From Melitaea cinxia (taxonomy: Eukaryota; Arthropoda; Insecta; Lepidoptera; Nymphalidae): 64,000 nucleotides of DNA. Both the position numbers and the translations under genes were made by a program. The notes under the pieces were generated by a model. The model searched no databases. It had not been told where the DNA came from and saw only the letters and a program-made list of their open reading frames with translations. Location of the stretch: positions 15,740,501 through 15,804,500 of the forward strand of contig NC_059399.1 of NCBI RefSeq assembly GCF_905220565.1. The letters are read 5' to 3'. Of this stretch, positions 13,275 to 25,545 are shown piece by piece. The first letter of the stretch is position 1. Every line of letters begins with the position of its first letter.

Positions 13275-13882
13275 TTTATAAATAATAATAAATATCAACA
13301 CATTATAAACACGGTCGTCTGTTCCTAAAGTAAGCAACTTAATGCTTGTGTTATAAGGTAACAGCTGACTGGTATAGTTACCTACATATTTTATTTTTTT
13401 CGATAGACATATTTATAATGCTGAGTGGTTACGGCAGTAAGAATATAACCACCCCCTCTCTTCCTGTGGGTGTCGTAAGAGGCGACTAAGGGATAACACA
13501 GTTCCACGACCACCTTGGAACTTAAAAAGCCGACCGATGGCGGGATAACCATCCAACAGCTGGCTTTGAACACAGGCTGAAGACGGGCAGCAGCGTCTTC
13601 GGTGCGAGAAAGCCAGCCCTGCGGTCACCAACTCGCCTGCCCAGCGTGGTGACTATGGGCAAAACACATGAGTTCACGTCATTTTTGGCGCGAGCTTGTG
13701 GAGGCTTATGTCCAGCAGTGGACTGTATTAGGCTGAAATGATAATGATGATGATGATGATAATAATAATACATATATAAATAAATATATATATATTACAC
13801 CCAGACTCGGGATGGGAATCGAATCCACAACCCCCGGAGCAGAAAGCACAGGTCACTACAAACTGCGCCAACGGGCTACTCA
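13275..13882 (-). mobile_element. tRNA-derived SINE, family A, split by a nested insertion
   Basis: The tail half (13275-13400, with 'acggtcgtctgttcc' and 'aagcaacttaatgcttgtgttat') and the head half (13790-13882, with 'acccagactcgggatgggaatcgaatccacaaccc' and 'actgcgccaac') are the reverse complement of the family A unit. They are separated by the TGA-tailed unit at 13419-13765. The B box is intact in the head half. Confidence 0.75.
13419..13765 (+). mobile_element. SINE-like unit R, copy 2, nested in SINE A
   Basis: Full-length, from 'tgctgagtggttacggcag' to 'gtccagcagtggactgtattaggctgaaatga' followed by (TGATGA)n and (AAT)n. It sits inside the minus-strand family A SINE. A diverged duplication of about 'acatat(t)tata' lies on both sides. 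The minus-strand frames across it are shadows. Confidence 0.75.
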
Positions 13883-14807
13883 AGTAGGTTTTAATTAGTT
13901 AGTGATTCGACTACAGTCATGTTTTTAGTAAATCATCACACAAACGTCTTTTATAAATTTATATACGATTTAGATCTTACAAAAAGTGCTGAGAATATAT
14001 ACAATCAATTTATAATTTTTTTTTGGAATAGAAGGTCAATGTACCACTGTAAACATTTGAAATCGTAAAGTAGGTTCAAGCCAAACATGGTCGTTCGGAA
14101 GGAGAGCATAACCTTAACCTTAGCTTTAGGGTTGTATTAACACCCTTTGGGTATATTGAACCCAATAACGTATCTATATGAAGGTATGGTAATCGAATAT
14201 CTTGTTTCAAGTACAGATAGAGTGACACGCTAAAATTGCTTGAGTGACTCCAGTCACAATGTTTTAGTCAAGTCGTATTACTATTACGAATTAAGATTAA
14301 TTATAAAATTATGTGAATTAGGTACATAAGAATCTTCTAACATAAAGAGACAATCTCGCTCTTGCCAATTTCCATTTGATTTTAAGGATTAAGTAAAAAG
14401 CGCAAAAAGGAATACAAGTGTAAGAAAGAACGCACTGACGTCTTCATTTTCATTATGCGAATCGTTTTTGCTCAATAACAACAAGAATTAAAATTCAACG
14501 AAAGCCTCAGATTTTTGTTAGCATTACAAAATAAAGAGTTCACGCTCAATGAATACGGATCGACTTATCTGCATAAGTTACTTTAATTGCTTAATGTATT
14601 TAGAAAAAAGTTAATCGCTGTTTATACAACTTTTCCCTTTACAATGTTACTTAAACGTTGCATAAACGGTAACTTAAGCCCAGTTCCTGTATTCAGAAAC
14701 GTTTCGTTTTGCTCACGACCAAAATGTCAATAATTTGTTTTTAGTGGCCTGAGGAACAAAAACATTAATCTAATATGAATTCCTTTGAAAGGTAAGACGT
14801 AGTTTTT
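13883..14807. other. AT-rich DNA, nothing supported
   Basis: No repeat family or exon signal recognised. Confidence 0.4.
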
Positions 14808-15420
14808 AACCGACTTCCAAAAAAGGAGGAGGTTCTCAATTCGACTGTATTTTTTTTTTTTTAATGTATGTTACATCAGAACTTTTTACCGGGTGAACCG
14901 ATTTCGACAAATTTTGTTTTAATCGAAAGGTGGTGTGTGCCAATTGGTCCCATTTAAATTTATTTGAGATCTAACAACTACTTTTCGAGTTATATCTAAT
15001 AATGCGTTTTTACTTGACGCTTTTTTCGTCGACCTACGTTGTATTATACCGCATAACTTTCTACTGGATATACCGATTTGGATAATTCTTTTTTTGTTAG
15101 AAAGGGGATATCTTTAGTTTAGTACCATGATAAGGAAACCAGGATCTGATGATGGAATCCCAGAGAAATCGAGGGAAACTCTCGATAATCTGCAATAACT
15201 TTTTACTGGGTGTTTCGATTTTTATAATTTTTAATTTAATCGAAAGCCGATGTTTATCATGTGGTCACATTTAAATTTTATCGAGATCTGATAACTACTT
15301 TTTGAGTAATCTTTGATAACGCGTAGTTACTTGACTATTTTTTCGTCGATCTACGGTGTATTACTTGTCGATGTAATTGAAGTCGGTTTTTTTTTCGTTT
15401 GTCTGCAAACACAATTATTA
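14808..15420 (+). repeat. Interspersed repeat, family C, copy 1, with internal triplication
   Basis: The unit starts AACCGACTTC and, 580 bp on, carries the inverse GAAGTCGGTT, then a T-run and a small hairpin (GTTTG..CAAAC). Inside, a block of about 170 bp occurs three times: 14880-15055, 15055-15190 (partial) and 15195-15365. Each reads 'aactttttactgggt...ccgattt...taatcgaaag...catttaaattta..tgagatctgataactactttt...cttgac..tttttcgtcgacctacg'. Copies lie at 30702-31154 and 54581-55290, with a fragment at 39296-39470. The class is undetermined. Confidence 0.65.
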
Positions 15421-17452
15421 TATATTAGGTATTCAAAATCTCAATAATATTAACTAACGCTCATCTTAATATAAAGAGTTATTTATATTAATCTTAACGT
15501 AACTAATATTGAGAAAACAATTTTTACACTACGGCCGTCGGCTAAACGATTTATTTCATGTCATGCAGAGGATTTAGAGCTTAACATGTCACGTCTTTAT
15601 CCATGGTCTGCGAATCTCTAATTGGCGGAATTACCAACTTTCATCTTTCACTTTATGACAATGTTTTATTCCAAAAATCCAGTCATTTATTTTTTTAAAT
15701 ATTTTTATTTAACATTATTTGCCTTACATACTAACACGTTAACAACTTTACATATATATATGTAATATATCAAATGTATGTGATATATCACAAGCAACGT
15801 TGGACGCAGTTTCGCTGACGACGTCCGTGTAGAAAATTCTGTGTCGTTCCAGAACTATACACAACAGAAACAGGACAAACGTATATATGTTCTACACAAA
15901 CATTTGCCAATAATATGAACTACGTACAAAAAATAAATCAGTAAAAGTTATGCGTGATTCGATGACATGAACGGAATGTTTTAATTTATATAAAATGTTT
16001 AAAAGCATGCCCGGTCCGCACGCGAGGCAGCAATCACGATGACCCTTTCCGCTCTATTAGAGGTAACACTGCATACTATCTTGTATTTAGCAAATTTAAT
16101 TTGTAAAGCAGCAATTTTAGTACCTACTTTCTTTAACGTAGGTACAAAACATTGACAATATTGCTAAAAATGGTGCAAAACTTGCGTTAGATTGTAACGG
16201 TTAGAAAATTCAGTATACTGATATAAAGAGTGCACTGGGTATTTTCTGAATGATACTAAAAATGAAGTTGGAACAATGTTACTAACTAGCTTGATTTATT
16301 TAAATAAGGTTTGTACCTAAATTCTTTTACTATCAAAGAATAAACAAGCTCTTGATAAATAATAAATAAGAATACTTGAAATATTAGGTACTTATCAGAT
16401 CTAGCGTTTTGATCGTCAGTTGGTGTAGATGAGTGAGCAAAAAGTTATTGAAAGTATATAATACTACGTAGCAGCTTTAGATTAACATGCCAATTAAAAA
16501 CAATCACATAAAAACATTTGAATTCGAGAAAGTAGGTGAAATAAATAAAGAAAATTGGTGCGACTTATTGAGAACAAAATATGAAAAAGAAACGTCGTTA
16601 TACAAATCTTATTTTCCTCCTCACAATAGTGAGATTTCAGCTTCTGCAAAGTTTCTCGACCCAATTGGGGAATTACTTCTTTCATAACAAGAAAAAAATT
16701 ACATAAAGACGTACGTACAAAAAGGACGAAATTACGTGCAAAACCGGTCACCCATGTGCAATTGCATACACGAAAATGAAAGTATTACGAAATGAATACC
16801 GATATTTTTTGGTCAGAGCGATCGAGCTGACCCGCGACACTAACGAGCTCTTAAACGACAATTTATGCAAAAATAAACCATACCGAATATAGCATTAAGA
16901 TTTAAATTACAGTCTTGACATGATAATGTAATTTTAGGTTTACGTACAGGTAAAATTACACCTGATGCTTATTTTTTGCCTTATGAATTTTAGTTAAGGT
17001 TTCGAGTTTACGACGGTATACAGTGTCGAAGCTGAACCGGATAGCCCCCGAAACGACGATATCCGGATCAAAAATACATAAAAATGTAACCTGCACCGCG
17101 TTAAGCCATTAGTTCTTAATCGTTATAAATAACTCTTAAAAATATATGTCAAATATTGAAATTACTGTACCGTATAATCATACCCCGAACCGTGTACAGT
17201 TTGCTGGACTCGTGTAGTCTGTCACCGACAACGCTATTGCGGCGCCACCCAAAAAACCTAACTGCATTATTAAAAATAACTATAAATATAATTTAAAACT
17301 CATCTTCTGCTAGATAATGCACAGCGTAAACTGGTCTAGATGTCTAGAAGCATGAAATTGTTATGAGGCACGTGTATGTAACACATTCGCTACAACAACG
17401 CTGCCGAACAAGACAAAGAAAGTGGGAAAAATCTTTTTCTAATCTACATATA
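15421..17452. other. AT-rich DNA, no supported gene
   Basis: A 66-codon plus-strand ATG frame (16487-16687) and an opposed 85-codon frame overlap each other. Neither is recognisable. 16985-17090 is GC-richer and open on the minus strand for about 45 codons, without an identifiable product. Confidence 0.35.
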
Positions 17453-17638
17453 TCTATACTAATATAATAAAGCTGGCTTGTTTGCTTGAACTCGCTAATC
17501 CCAGGAACTACTGGTCCGATTTCAAAAACTCCTTCAGTGTTCAATAGCCCATTAATCGAGGAGGGCTATAAACTCCATAAGATTTTAGTAACTCTTTATC
17601 CTTAAATTAACGTGGGTGAAACCGCGGGGAACATCTAG
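17453..17638 (+). mobile_element. Non-autonomous Helitron-like element 1
   Basis: It begins TCTATACTAATATAATAAAG directly after an A and ends in CTAG directly before a T. These are the Helitron rules: 5' TC, 3' CTRR, insertion between A and T, no target duplication. The body 'aactcgctaatcccaggaactactggtccgattt' and the end 'gggtgaaaccgcggggaacat' are typical of short insect Helitrons (recognition by eye). Length 186 bp, no coding capacity. Confidence 0.75.
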
Positions 17639-19228
17639 TCTACAAATTTAAATGAATCGCCGAAATGCGATAATCCCGAAATGGATAGTATTATTTTCGC
17701 GTTGTATTTGTCAGTACCTACGAGGTTTATCTAAGAAAAAAAAAAAACAATATGCTTAAAAAAACATGGCGGAACGAATTTCGCCGGGCTTAGTGTTCGA
17801 TTAGGACACTTAGGAAAGATATTGGAAACATTTTTTTTTTGTATATCTTAAGATATTGTTATTTAATGAAAAATAATACAAAATAAAATCGAACGAACTT
17901 CCTGCTGATAAAACAAATCGCAATCTCAGTTTCAGAGTGCGTTGCGCAAGAGTTTCCGTGCACGCCATTCGGACGACACCGGAAACGTTTTATATACGAC
18001 GCGACCGTAAAACTTTGTTACTATTTTCTTTTCTATTCGTGACTTGGAATTTTAAAGGGTATCCAGTGAAATGATATATACATCTCTAATTTTTACTTTT
18101 ATACCGTCATTTTGTTACGAAACGCAATGACAATTAACGATTTAACATGACTTGTTGGTATTATTATTACATTTGTATGAAACTTACTTCAAAATTAATT
18201 AATACTTGAATATTAAAGTCACTTACACCTATTTATTCCGATTATATTATTAATTTTTAATGGACGTTAAATAACTGAGACTACTGAGAGTTTCATAATA
18301 CATCGTGACATAGTTTTTGTGTTAATTTATTAAGTATCGAGCCGTCAGCTCGTAATAATTATTTTTAAAATGATTGCATAATTCATACTTTTGTAATTTT
18401 TGTTAAGGAGTGATACTTAAGTACTTATTACAGAATGTTGTAACACTGTATCTGTTATTACAAATAAAATAAAATCTGCATAAACGTATCCACCATAATT
18501 ACGAATTCAAATTACGTAAGTAAAACACTAGAATTTCCGTGTTTGTGTATTCGAAGACCTTTGAAAATATTCTTAACAAGTGGGACATCGCGGGCAGCCG
18601 AGTCGAACATTACGTTTTTACACTTGCAGTCTACTTGTAGAGCAGTAGAATTGCCTCGCGAAAATACCCGCGTATAATACATATACTTATAATACATACG
18701 AGAATCGAACGTACTGGCCGATACCTCAGTAACATACATATGACAAGGCAGTAGTAATCACAATAAACAAAATTATTTTTTTTATAACAAACGAACGAAA
18801 TAACTCGCCAGCCCATACCGTTCACACGCTTACGACATTTACAAAGTGCAGGCGGTGAAATGCACGAAAGACATTTGGAGCGTATATTTTTATTTTACTT
18901 TTTATTATTTCGTTTTATATTTCTTTCCGGTCCGAGCGTCGCGCTCTCGCAATGTTATTGGCACGTACTTGGACGACTTTTACGATGAAAGCCCATTCAA
19001 AAATTTAACGCGGTGTCGATTATTTGACAAGACGTACAATGTTAATTTAAACGGTTGTTTCAAACTTTAGTACTGTCAAATCTTAAGTGTAACAATTATT
19101 TTTAAATTAAATTAAGTTTATACATTTATCATACATATTATGTTAAACAAACGCGGACACACAAAGGCTTGTAAACCAACAGTTAAACTAAAATTAAAAT
19201 TTGAAACCATCTATTACTATTTTTACAA
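17639..19228. other. AT-rich DNA, nothing supported
   Basis: Opposed short frames at 18512-18825 and 18846-19070 were considered and not supported. No repeat family was recognised. Confidence 0.35.
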
Positions 19229-19345
19229 CTACGGGGGCAATCAAGCGTATGGTCCACCCAATAGTAAGTTCCCACAGGCTATAGACACCTGCAACACTAT
19301 AAAGGTCGTTGCATACGCAACGTGCACGAGCCAGCGTTAGAACGT
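19229..19345 (+). repeat. Interspersed repeat, family D, fragment
   Basis: It contains 'caatcaagcgtatggtcca...cacaggctatagacacctgcaacact', a diverged stretch of the family seen best at 42115-42303. It runs directly into the GC-rich repeat downstream. Confidence 0.5.
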
Positions 19346-19682
19346 GGACGGGACGGAGACGGAATGTGGTTAGTAAACACTGACGGGGATTGCTAATGAG
19401 TACGCACCGGTCCGTGACAGCAGTAACTCAGTAACAGTAGGTAAATGCCCGTGCTTCCCCAATTTAGCTCTCTAGAGCGAAAGGAGCGACTGCATACGCA
19501 GCGGAATCATGGACGGGACGGAACACGCGCGGGGCGGGACGTGCTAAACATCGTCGCCGACAATATTTTTACCTCCTCGCGCGCTTTACATTCCCGTCCC
19601 GTCAGTGCTTCCGTGACGTATGATCTTTCGCTTACGATATTTTAGATAGATTTCCAAAACTTCACGTCCCGTTCCGTCCGGA
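19311..19682. repeat. GC-rich repeat with GGACGGGACGG motifs in both orientations
   Basis: A GC-rich island in AT-rich surroundings. 'gcatacgca' followed by GGACGGGACGG occurs at 19311-19356 and again at 19492-19521. The inverse motif occurs at 19593-19603 (CCCGTCCCGTC) and 19665-19680 (CGTCCCGTTCCGTCCG). 'cactgacggg' near 19378 is mirrored by 'cccgtcagtg' near 19598. It may be a miniature inverted-repeat element, but exact ends and a target duplication were not found. Confidence 0.5.
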
Positions 19683-20194
19683 CAAAAAAAGTTAAGTATG
19701 AAACGGCCTCTAGTATCACAAGCGCTACCGATGCTACCTTGCTGTCAACGCAGCGTATTCCCAGGAGTTCTGAATAAACGAATTTCAATTACGTAAGTCA
19801 TTATTTAATATTATAATTTTGTTGTTTGAAAAGATAATATATATGAATAGCATTTGTGCTCGTTATTACACGCAAGCTGACGCGAATATTCGCGTGAGTG
19901 ATGACATTAAAAATAAAACGAATAATTGATTAACGATGCCTGCATACCAGTTATGCGAATATTAACCGTGACGATATTCAAAACATCAGTTAATTTTTTT
20001 CATTTTTTTAGAGAATTTGTTTTAAATAAAAAAACTTTTTAAATAAAAATAAGACCACATTATTATATTTGTGTACAGTAGAAATAGAACTTTGAGTATC
20101 TAATAAAAAAAGAACAGGAAGAAAAATACAGTATGCAGACTAAATTGTCGCTTACTTAAAAATCGCAAATTGTCTTTTTTTTATTAAACTACGT
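19683..20194. other. AT-rich DNA, nothing seen
   Basis: No gene or repeat was recognised in this stretch. Confidence 0.4.
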
Positions 20195-20345
20195 CGAACA
20201 ACAACTGTATACTATACTATACAACACTTGATGGTAAGCGATTTCCGTAGCCTATAGACGCCTGCAACAGCAGAAGCATCACAAGTTAAGCGTGTTGTTG
20301 ATCTACCCCCAATCCCCCTCAAAGGAGCTCTACTCCAGATTTTGA
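20195..20345 (+). repeat. Interspersed repeat, family D, diverged copy
   Basis: 'cttgatggtaagcgatttccgtagcctatagacgcctgcaacagcagaagcatcac' followed by 'cccccaatccccc' aligns with the copies at 42115 and 22732. Confidence 0.65.
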
Positions 20346-20433
20346 TATCATTAAAATATAAGTAATACAATAAACGAGAATACACGGTGTATCTCGTTTA
20401 AAAACGATATTCTCGATTCTAGGCAATAAAAGT

Positions 20434-20617
20434 GATCATCATTCCAGCCTATTGCAGTCCACTGTTGGACATAGGCCTCCAAAAGTTCGCGCCAAAAATG
20501 CGTGAACTCATGTGTGTTGCCCGTAGTCACCACGCTGGGCAGGCGGGTTGGTGACCGCAGGGCCGGCTTTGTCGCACCGAAGACGATCTTCGGCCTGTGT
20601 GTTTTAAAGCCAGCGGT
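20434..20617 (-). mobile_element. SINE-like unit R, copy 3, truncated
   Basis: The minus-strand 3' half of the R unit, from 'gatcatcattccagcctattgcagtccactg' to 'gttttaaagccagcgg'. The 5' portion is missing. No clear target duplication was found. Confidence 0.7.
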
Positions 20618-21456
20618 TAGAATTACAAAAAAAGTAACGAAAGAAACATTCTTTTTACGGAATTATTGGAGCCAGTAAATATTGTGTTATACATAAATTA
20701 AGTTTATGTGTAATCGATTTATATTATATGTAAATTATTGACAGTAATAACATAACTAACCTTCATAACGGGATCTTTGAAATAACATAAACTAATATAC
20801 AATCCTGATAATAATGTGAATGTTACTAAGCAAAATAAAAACAGGAGACAATACAACGCTGTAGGCAATGTCCCATTGCGGATTTTATCGCCGATAAAAG
20901 AAAAAAAGATGCGCATAATTCATAAATATAAGATCCGCCAATTCGTTCTTAATTAAAACACTGAAAGTTACTTCATGCCGCGACAAACTGATGGTACTTA
21001 ACGTTTTAATTAAAACGTACCTGTTTTTTCCCACTCATTTTACTAGACATTTAAACAGAATTACATCTTTTTAAAGGAAAATTTATAAATGGCGTCTTTT
21101 TAAAATATAGGTTAAACTGCGATACAAAATCCACTAAAACTGATGTTGAAGGTAGTAACTAGCCCGAATTAGTAGCATCTTGTAGTGAGTTATTCAGTAG
21201 AGTGGTAAAAATCCCTATCAGCACGGTGATACCAGTATATTATTCTCAGTAGGTAAATGAAAATATTTATATCTATACGTTTAATATCTATCAAATATCA
21301 TCAAATAGTGTCAAGAAACCTGTATGTATCTAAAACTGATGTGGGTTTAGTAAAATTCACTTTCAATGTAGTAAGTAGGTAGGTACATGTATGACTATTG
21401 CTACAATAATTAAATCATATTTAAAAAAAATTACAAGAGTCATTGTAGATTTGTAT
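20618..21456. other. AT-rich DNA, nothing supported
   Basis: No repeat family or exon signal recognised. Confidence 0.4.
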
Positions 21457-21468
21457 GCCAGCAATTCA

Positions 21469-21793
21469 TCATCATTTCAGCCGATCACAGTCCACTGCTG
21501 GACATAGGTCTCCACAAGTTCACGCCAAAAATGGCGTGAGCTCATGTGTTCTGCTCATAGTCACCACGCTGGGCAGGCGGGTTGGTGACCGCAGTGCTGG
21601 CTTTGTCGCACCGAAGACGCTGCTGCCCTTCTTCTTTCTGTGTATTACAAAGCCAGTAGTTGTATGGTGATCCCGCCATCTGTCGGCTTTTTAAGTTCCA
21701 AGTGGAACTGTGTTATCCCTTACTCGCCTCTTACGACACCGACGGGAAGAGAGGGGGTAGCTATATTCTATACTGCCGTAACCACACAGCGTA
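21469..21793 (-). mobile_element. SINE-like unit R, copy 4 (complete)
   Basis: A 325-bp minus-strand unit flanked by a perfect 12-bp target duplication, GCCAGCAATTCA, at 21457-21468 and 21794-21805. Its minus-strand start is again 'gctgtgtggttacggc', which supports a fixed 5' end for the family. The plus-strand frames at 21455-21879 are shadows of this repeat. Confidence 0.85.
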
Positions 21794-21805
21794 GCCAGCA
21801 ATTCA

Positions 21806-22731
21806 AAGGCTTCATATTACATAATAAATTACTGTCACGATTCGAAAATACTTTTAAAATCTATTTCTGTATAAAATGAAACTGACATTGATATTCGATT
21901 TTAAAGCAACCGCGAGGAATCTCTAGTACATCGATAAATTAAATTTAACATGACCTTGAGTTTAGTAATAGTAACGTGGAATATACCGTGTCCCGAATTG
22001 TAAACACATGATTCACAACAGCGACCGATGTGTGGTGAGTTGGTGACGGCGAACTGTGAGTCACTACCAAAATAATTAAAGAGATCGCGTGCCGCGGCGA
22101 TATTGTATGAATGAATTGAGATAAACAATTGTTAAGGGTTTGTTGATGATTCAAGAATATGTGAATGTGTGCATTTGCAATTTTTTAACCCCTTTTGTTT
22201 TTAAACTCTCATTGTAGGGTTCAATACATAAATGGTGTCATAAACATATTATTATTTGCATCAATAAAGGGTAAGTGATATTTGGTTTTATAAATATTTA
22301 TTAGGTATTGTAGCTACTGCTGAGTCTTTTATTTGCGAGGCTAGTAATTTGTCGGTTGTTATTATTTATTTGCTGCAAAAGCAATGATAGTAACAAACAC
22401 ATAGCAAATACATCGTAAACAGAATGAAACTAACATGAAATTTTTGGAAATACTTATTGTAAATTTTTAACCGATTCTATACTTATTTAATTAACTGTAA
22501 TTTTTGTTTATTCATTCATTCATTTTCATGCATTTACTGTGATAATTGACACTAAAACGACCTTAAAATAATCAATTACCTAATTAGTTTTAAATTGAAT
22601 ATTTAATTTGTAGCTTTACGCTAGTTGAATCTACATCAATAAAACAAAGCTTTAAAATATTTCAATATTTGTCTGATTGTTTGTTTGACGGATTGATAGC
22701 CAGTTTTTATTTTTATTTTTTGCAGATAGAT
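21806..22731. other. AT-rich DNA, nothing supported
   Basis: Opposed frames at 21901-22154 are not recognisable. No repeat family was recognised. Confidence 0.4.
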
Positions 22732-22925
22732 TTTTTTTATATCTGTAGGTCGGCAAACAAGCATACAGCTCACCTGATATTAATACCTGAAATACCTGAA
22801 ACTACGGTAAGAAATTACCGTAGTTTGCGCGTTGCCGATCCTTCCCCCAATTATCCCCGGGACCTCTAGTCACATTATTCGCCAACAGGAACACAACACT
22901 GCTTGAAAGCAGTATTATTTAGCTG
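22732..22925 (+). repeat. Interspersed repeat, family D, copy with local hairpin
   Basis: 'aggtcggcaaacaagcatacagctcacctgat' at the start and 'gccaacaggaacacaacactgcttgaaagcagtattatttagctgtg' at the end match the copy at 42115-42303. In the middle a 10-bp perfect stem with a 4-nt loop (22801-22824, ACTACGGTAA/TTACCGTAGT) replaces the usual sequence. Confidence 0.75.
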
Positions 22926-23626
22926 TGTTTTGCATATATTTCGACGAGTCATTTCTATATATTTAGAAAGAAAATTTAAATACAAAGATGCTTCTGTTGA
23001 CGAGTAGTAAATTACTCGAGAAGCTCTTATCACTCTAAATATCGCAGCGTCATCGCTCAGTAGAAAATAAATAACATCGAAACATCGAACGGATTTCAAA
23101 TTCGATTTCACTACAAATGCGCGTGAAAGAGATTTACTCGTATGTTTAATACATACGTTCCGATGCTAGTGCAACAGGTGGGCGGTCTCTAATTAAAGGT
23201 GTTGAGAGACGCTTCAGGTTAAATTTCATTTACTTTTAAAAAGGTGAGTATTAAACACTACTATACACACACACACACACATCAACACTCAGTGGCACAA
23301 TTAATCGACCACCTACCGTCCTTCGGTTTGAAATTCTATGCGAATTTATTTTATTTTGTTATAATTGACATTGGGTTAAACTTAACGAAAGCTTATGAAA
23401 TATTTGGATGTTTTTAAAAGGTTAAATAAAAAATATATTAAAAAAATAGAATGTGCAAGTGAATTAAAGCAAACGAAAATATTATTACACTTCAAATTAA
23501 TTAATTAATTAATTAAAAATAAAATACACAATAACAATAATAACAGTAGAAGGGAGACAACATTGGCCACAAAACATTTTTCAAATATTTGCTTCAACTC
23601 CGAGATTTTATCTTATTAGGTTCTGT
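22926..23626. other. AT-rich DNA with microsatellites
   Basis: Holds a (CA)n run at about 23263-23281 and an (ATTA)n run at about 23498-23517. A perfect donor-like AAG/GTGAGTAT lies at 23243, but no open exon leads into it. Confidence 0.4.
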
Positions 23627-24149
23627 AAATGGGCCTTTCTCTACTAACTGGAAACTTGTCTATTGACAGTTGTCCGAAACCTTTTTTCTAGAAAATTAAA
23701 AATATAATGTGCTAAGTCGATAGATAGTTATAATATAAATACATATAAACAAAAAACAATTGTAATTTACCCTTATTTTTCGAATTATTGGCAATTTTGT
23801 AAAAAAATGCGACAGAGGACTGTTTTGCCACCCAGAGGACTGTTTTTTCCACCCAGAGAACAGTTTATGTCAATGTTAATATGAAGAAAAACACAATAAT
23901 ATTAATTATTAAATGTAATCAAATAAATTCTCTTCTTTATTGAATACTGTACATACAGAATTTAAATACTTATATTTATCAGGAACAAATTGCGAGCTTA
24001 GCTCTCTAAGGTAACTAAGGTACTAAGAATCAGCCTTGTTTACTTATCAATGCAGACTTATTTCTCAAAAACAGGTACAGGTAGGTATTTTAAATTAAAA
24101 AAACATTCGTTTTCCTTTTAGGGCAATATCTGGGTTGGCAACTTCTTTA

Positions 24150-25545
24150 ATACTTGGTCAAAGGACACATCAGAAAATCATTTTTATCGAATCTGAATGT
24201 GTGTCCTTTGTCATCACAATTTTTAAGAAGGTTAGTGTTAGTTCGCCCTCTTCTGTGTTTATCTTATTGATTACTGCAACATAACAATATTCAGTGTTTG
24301 TTTTTATTTATTAATTTATTTATTTTTAATGTACACCGAAATACAGACACATATATAGAAAGATACAATACAAGATATACAAAGGCGATCTTATCGCTAA
24401 ATAGCGATTTCTTCCAGATAACCTTTAGTGTTTCTTTCTAGAAATTTAACCAAGATGTAATCACGACCGTATTTGGAACAACAATTTTCTGAAAAATCCA
24501 TATGTATGATAGCGTCTTTTTTTCTCGTGTTGATAATAGGCTTCCAAATCCTCATGCAGCTCTTCTATTAGTTCTCGAGGGCGAACCGTGAACGTTTTTC
24601 GTCGTTTATAAGTTTGTTTCTCGGATATCCATTTTTTAAATTCAATAGGCTTGCTGTCATCAAACTCCCTGTAGTCAGGATTATTGTCAATACAGCGTTG
24701 GCAGGTTCGTGACAAACATAGCTCGTCATAGCGATTACATGTCTTTTAAAGCAGAGCAGTGTGACTATTGTAAGTCAAAATTCTTCACCTGTGCAATGCT
24801 GACAGTTTCAAATCGATGTTCGCGTGCTTTATGCACAGGCACGTGTCAGGATCGTTTACATTTAGTGTTATGACCTAGAAAGGACGTAGACGACAAAACG
24901 TTGTGTAGCTTATTTTAAAATGTTCAGCTTGAAACCTCTTGTATAAATTTGCGATACTATCCGATAGATATCTTTTCTGTTTTTAATCCCTTTTCTGGCT
25001 AGGCATTCTTGTTTTCCTGCGCCAAGTCTGCTGTTGTCATCATTTTCATAGAAGATTCGTACAGTGTTTATGCAATCAGATGAAATTTTGTCTTTACGAG
25101 TCCGAAGGTTGGGTACTAAAACTGATTGAAGCACTGATTTCTGAATTGTTTTATAAGATATACAACTATCTTTGCTTCGCCATAACTTGTACACAAGACC
25201 TCGGAAGAAGAAGAACCCTCGGATTCAGGCGTATTTTGTCGTACAAAATTGTTTGTAATTTCTTTCAAAGCTTTTTTTTTGCACGATAGGTAGCACAGTG
25301 CTTTCTCCGTTCTTTAGTCACAGCTTTGTGTTCACGTCGACTCATATCCTTAATTGGTTTTCTTGTACCTTTTCCCTTCTTTCTTTGGTACTTTCGTCGT
25401 TCTTTTTCTGTCAATTGCTCTCTTTTTACAGGGTAATTTTGTAGCCGTTGATATCTTAATCTTTTTGCAATTTTGTTGTGCTCTTTTATTTCTTCTTAGT
25501 TTTAGGTTTCTTCTTTGGGGGCATTGTGGCAATACTAAAACAATC
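24150..25545 (-). pseudogene. Degenerate transposase-like protein of the 23.6-26.6 kb element
   Basis: Reading leftward on the minus strand, several frames join into one plausible protein. First comes a basic N-terminal region (about 25545-25360, 'MSRREHKAVTKERRKH' in it). Next is a segment with 'DDNSRLGAGK' (about 25060). Then 'ISYTTFCRLRPF' with 'DPDTCLCIKHANIDLKLSALH' (about 24930-24790), and 'CLSRTCQRCIDNN' followed by a charged region (24715-24461). After the LINE insertion comes a C-terminal piece with 'AVINKINTEEGELTLTFLK' (about 24270-24200). In-frame stops and frame changes break it at least four times. CxC..H..C..C residues suggest a zinc-binding part. The long catalytic stretch expected between the CxxC region and the C-terminus is missing, so the copy is internally deleted. 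Confidence 0.6.
24300..24426 (-). mobile_element. LINE 3' tail, copy 3, nested in the transposon
   Basis: Minus strand: 'ctggaagaaatcgctatttagcgataagatcgcctttgtat', then 'gtgtacatta' and an A-rich tail. It is flanked by a 7-bp repeat AGTGTTT (24293-24299 and 24427-24433), the target duplication of this insertion. It separates the C-terminal remnant of the transposase from the rest, so it arrived after the transposon. Confidence 0.75.
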
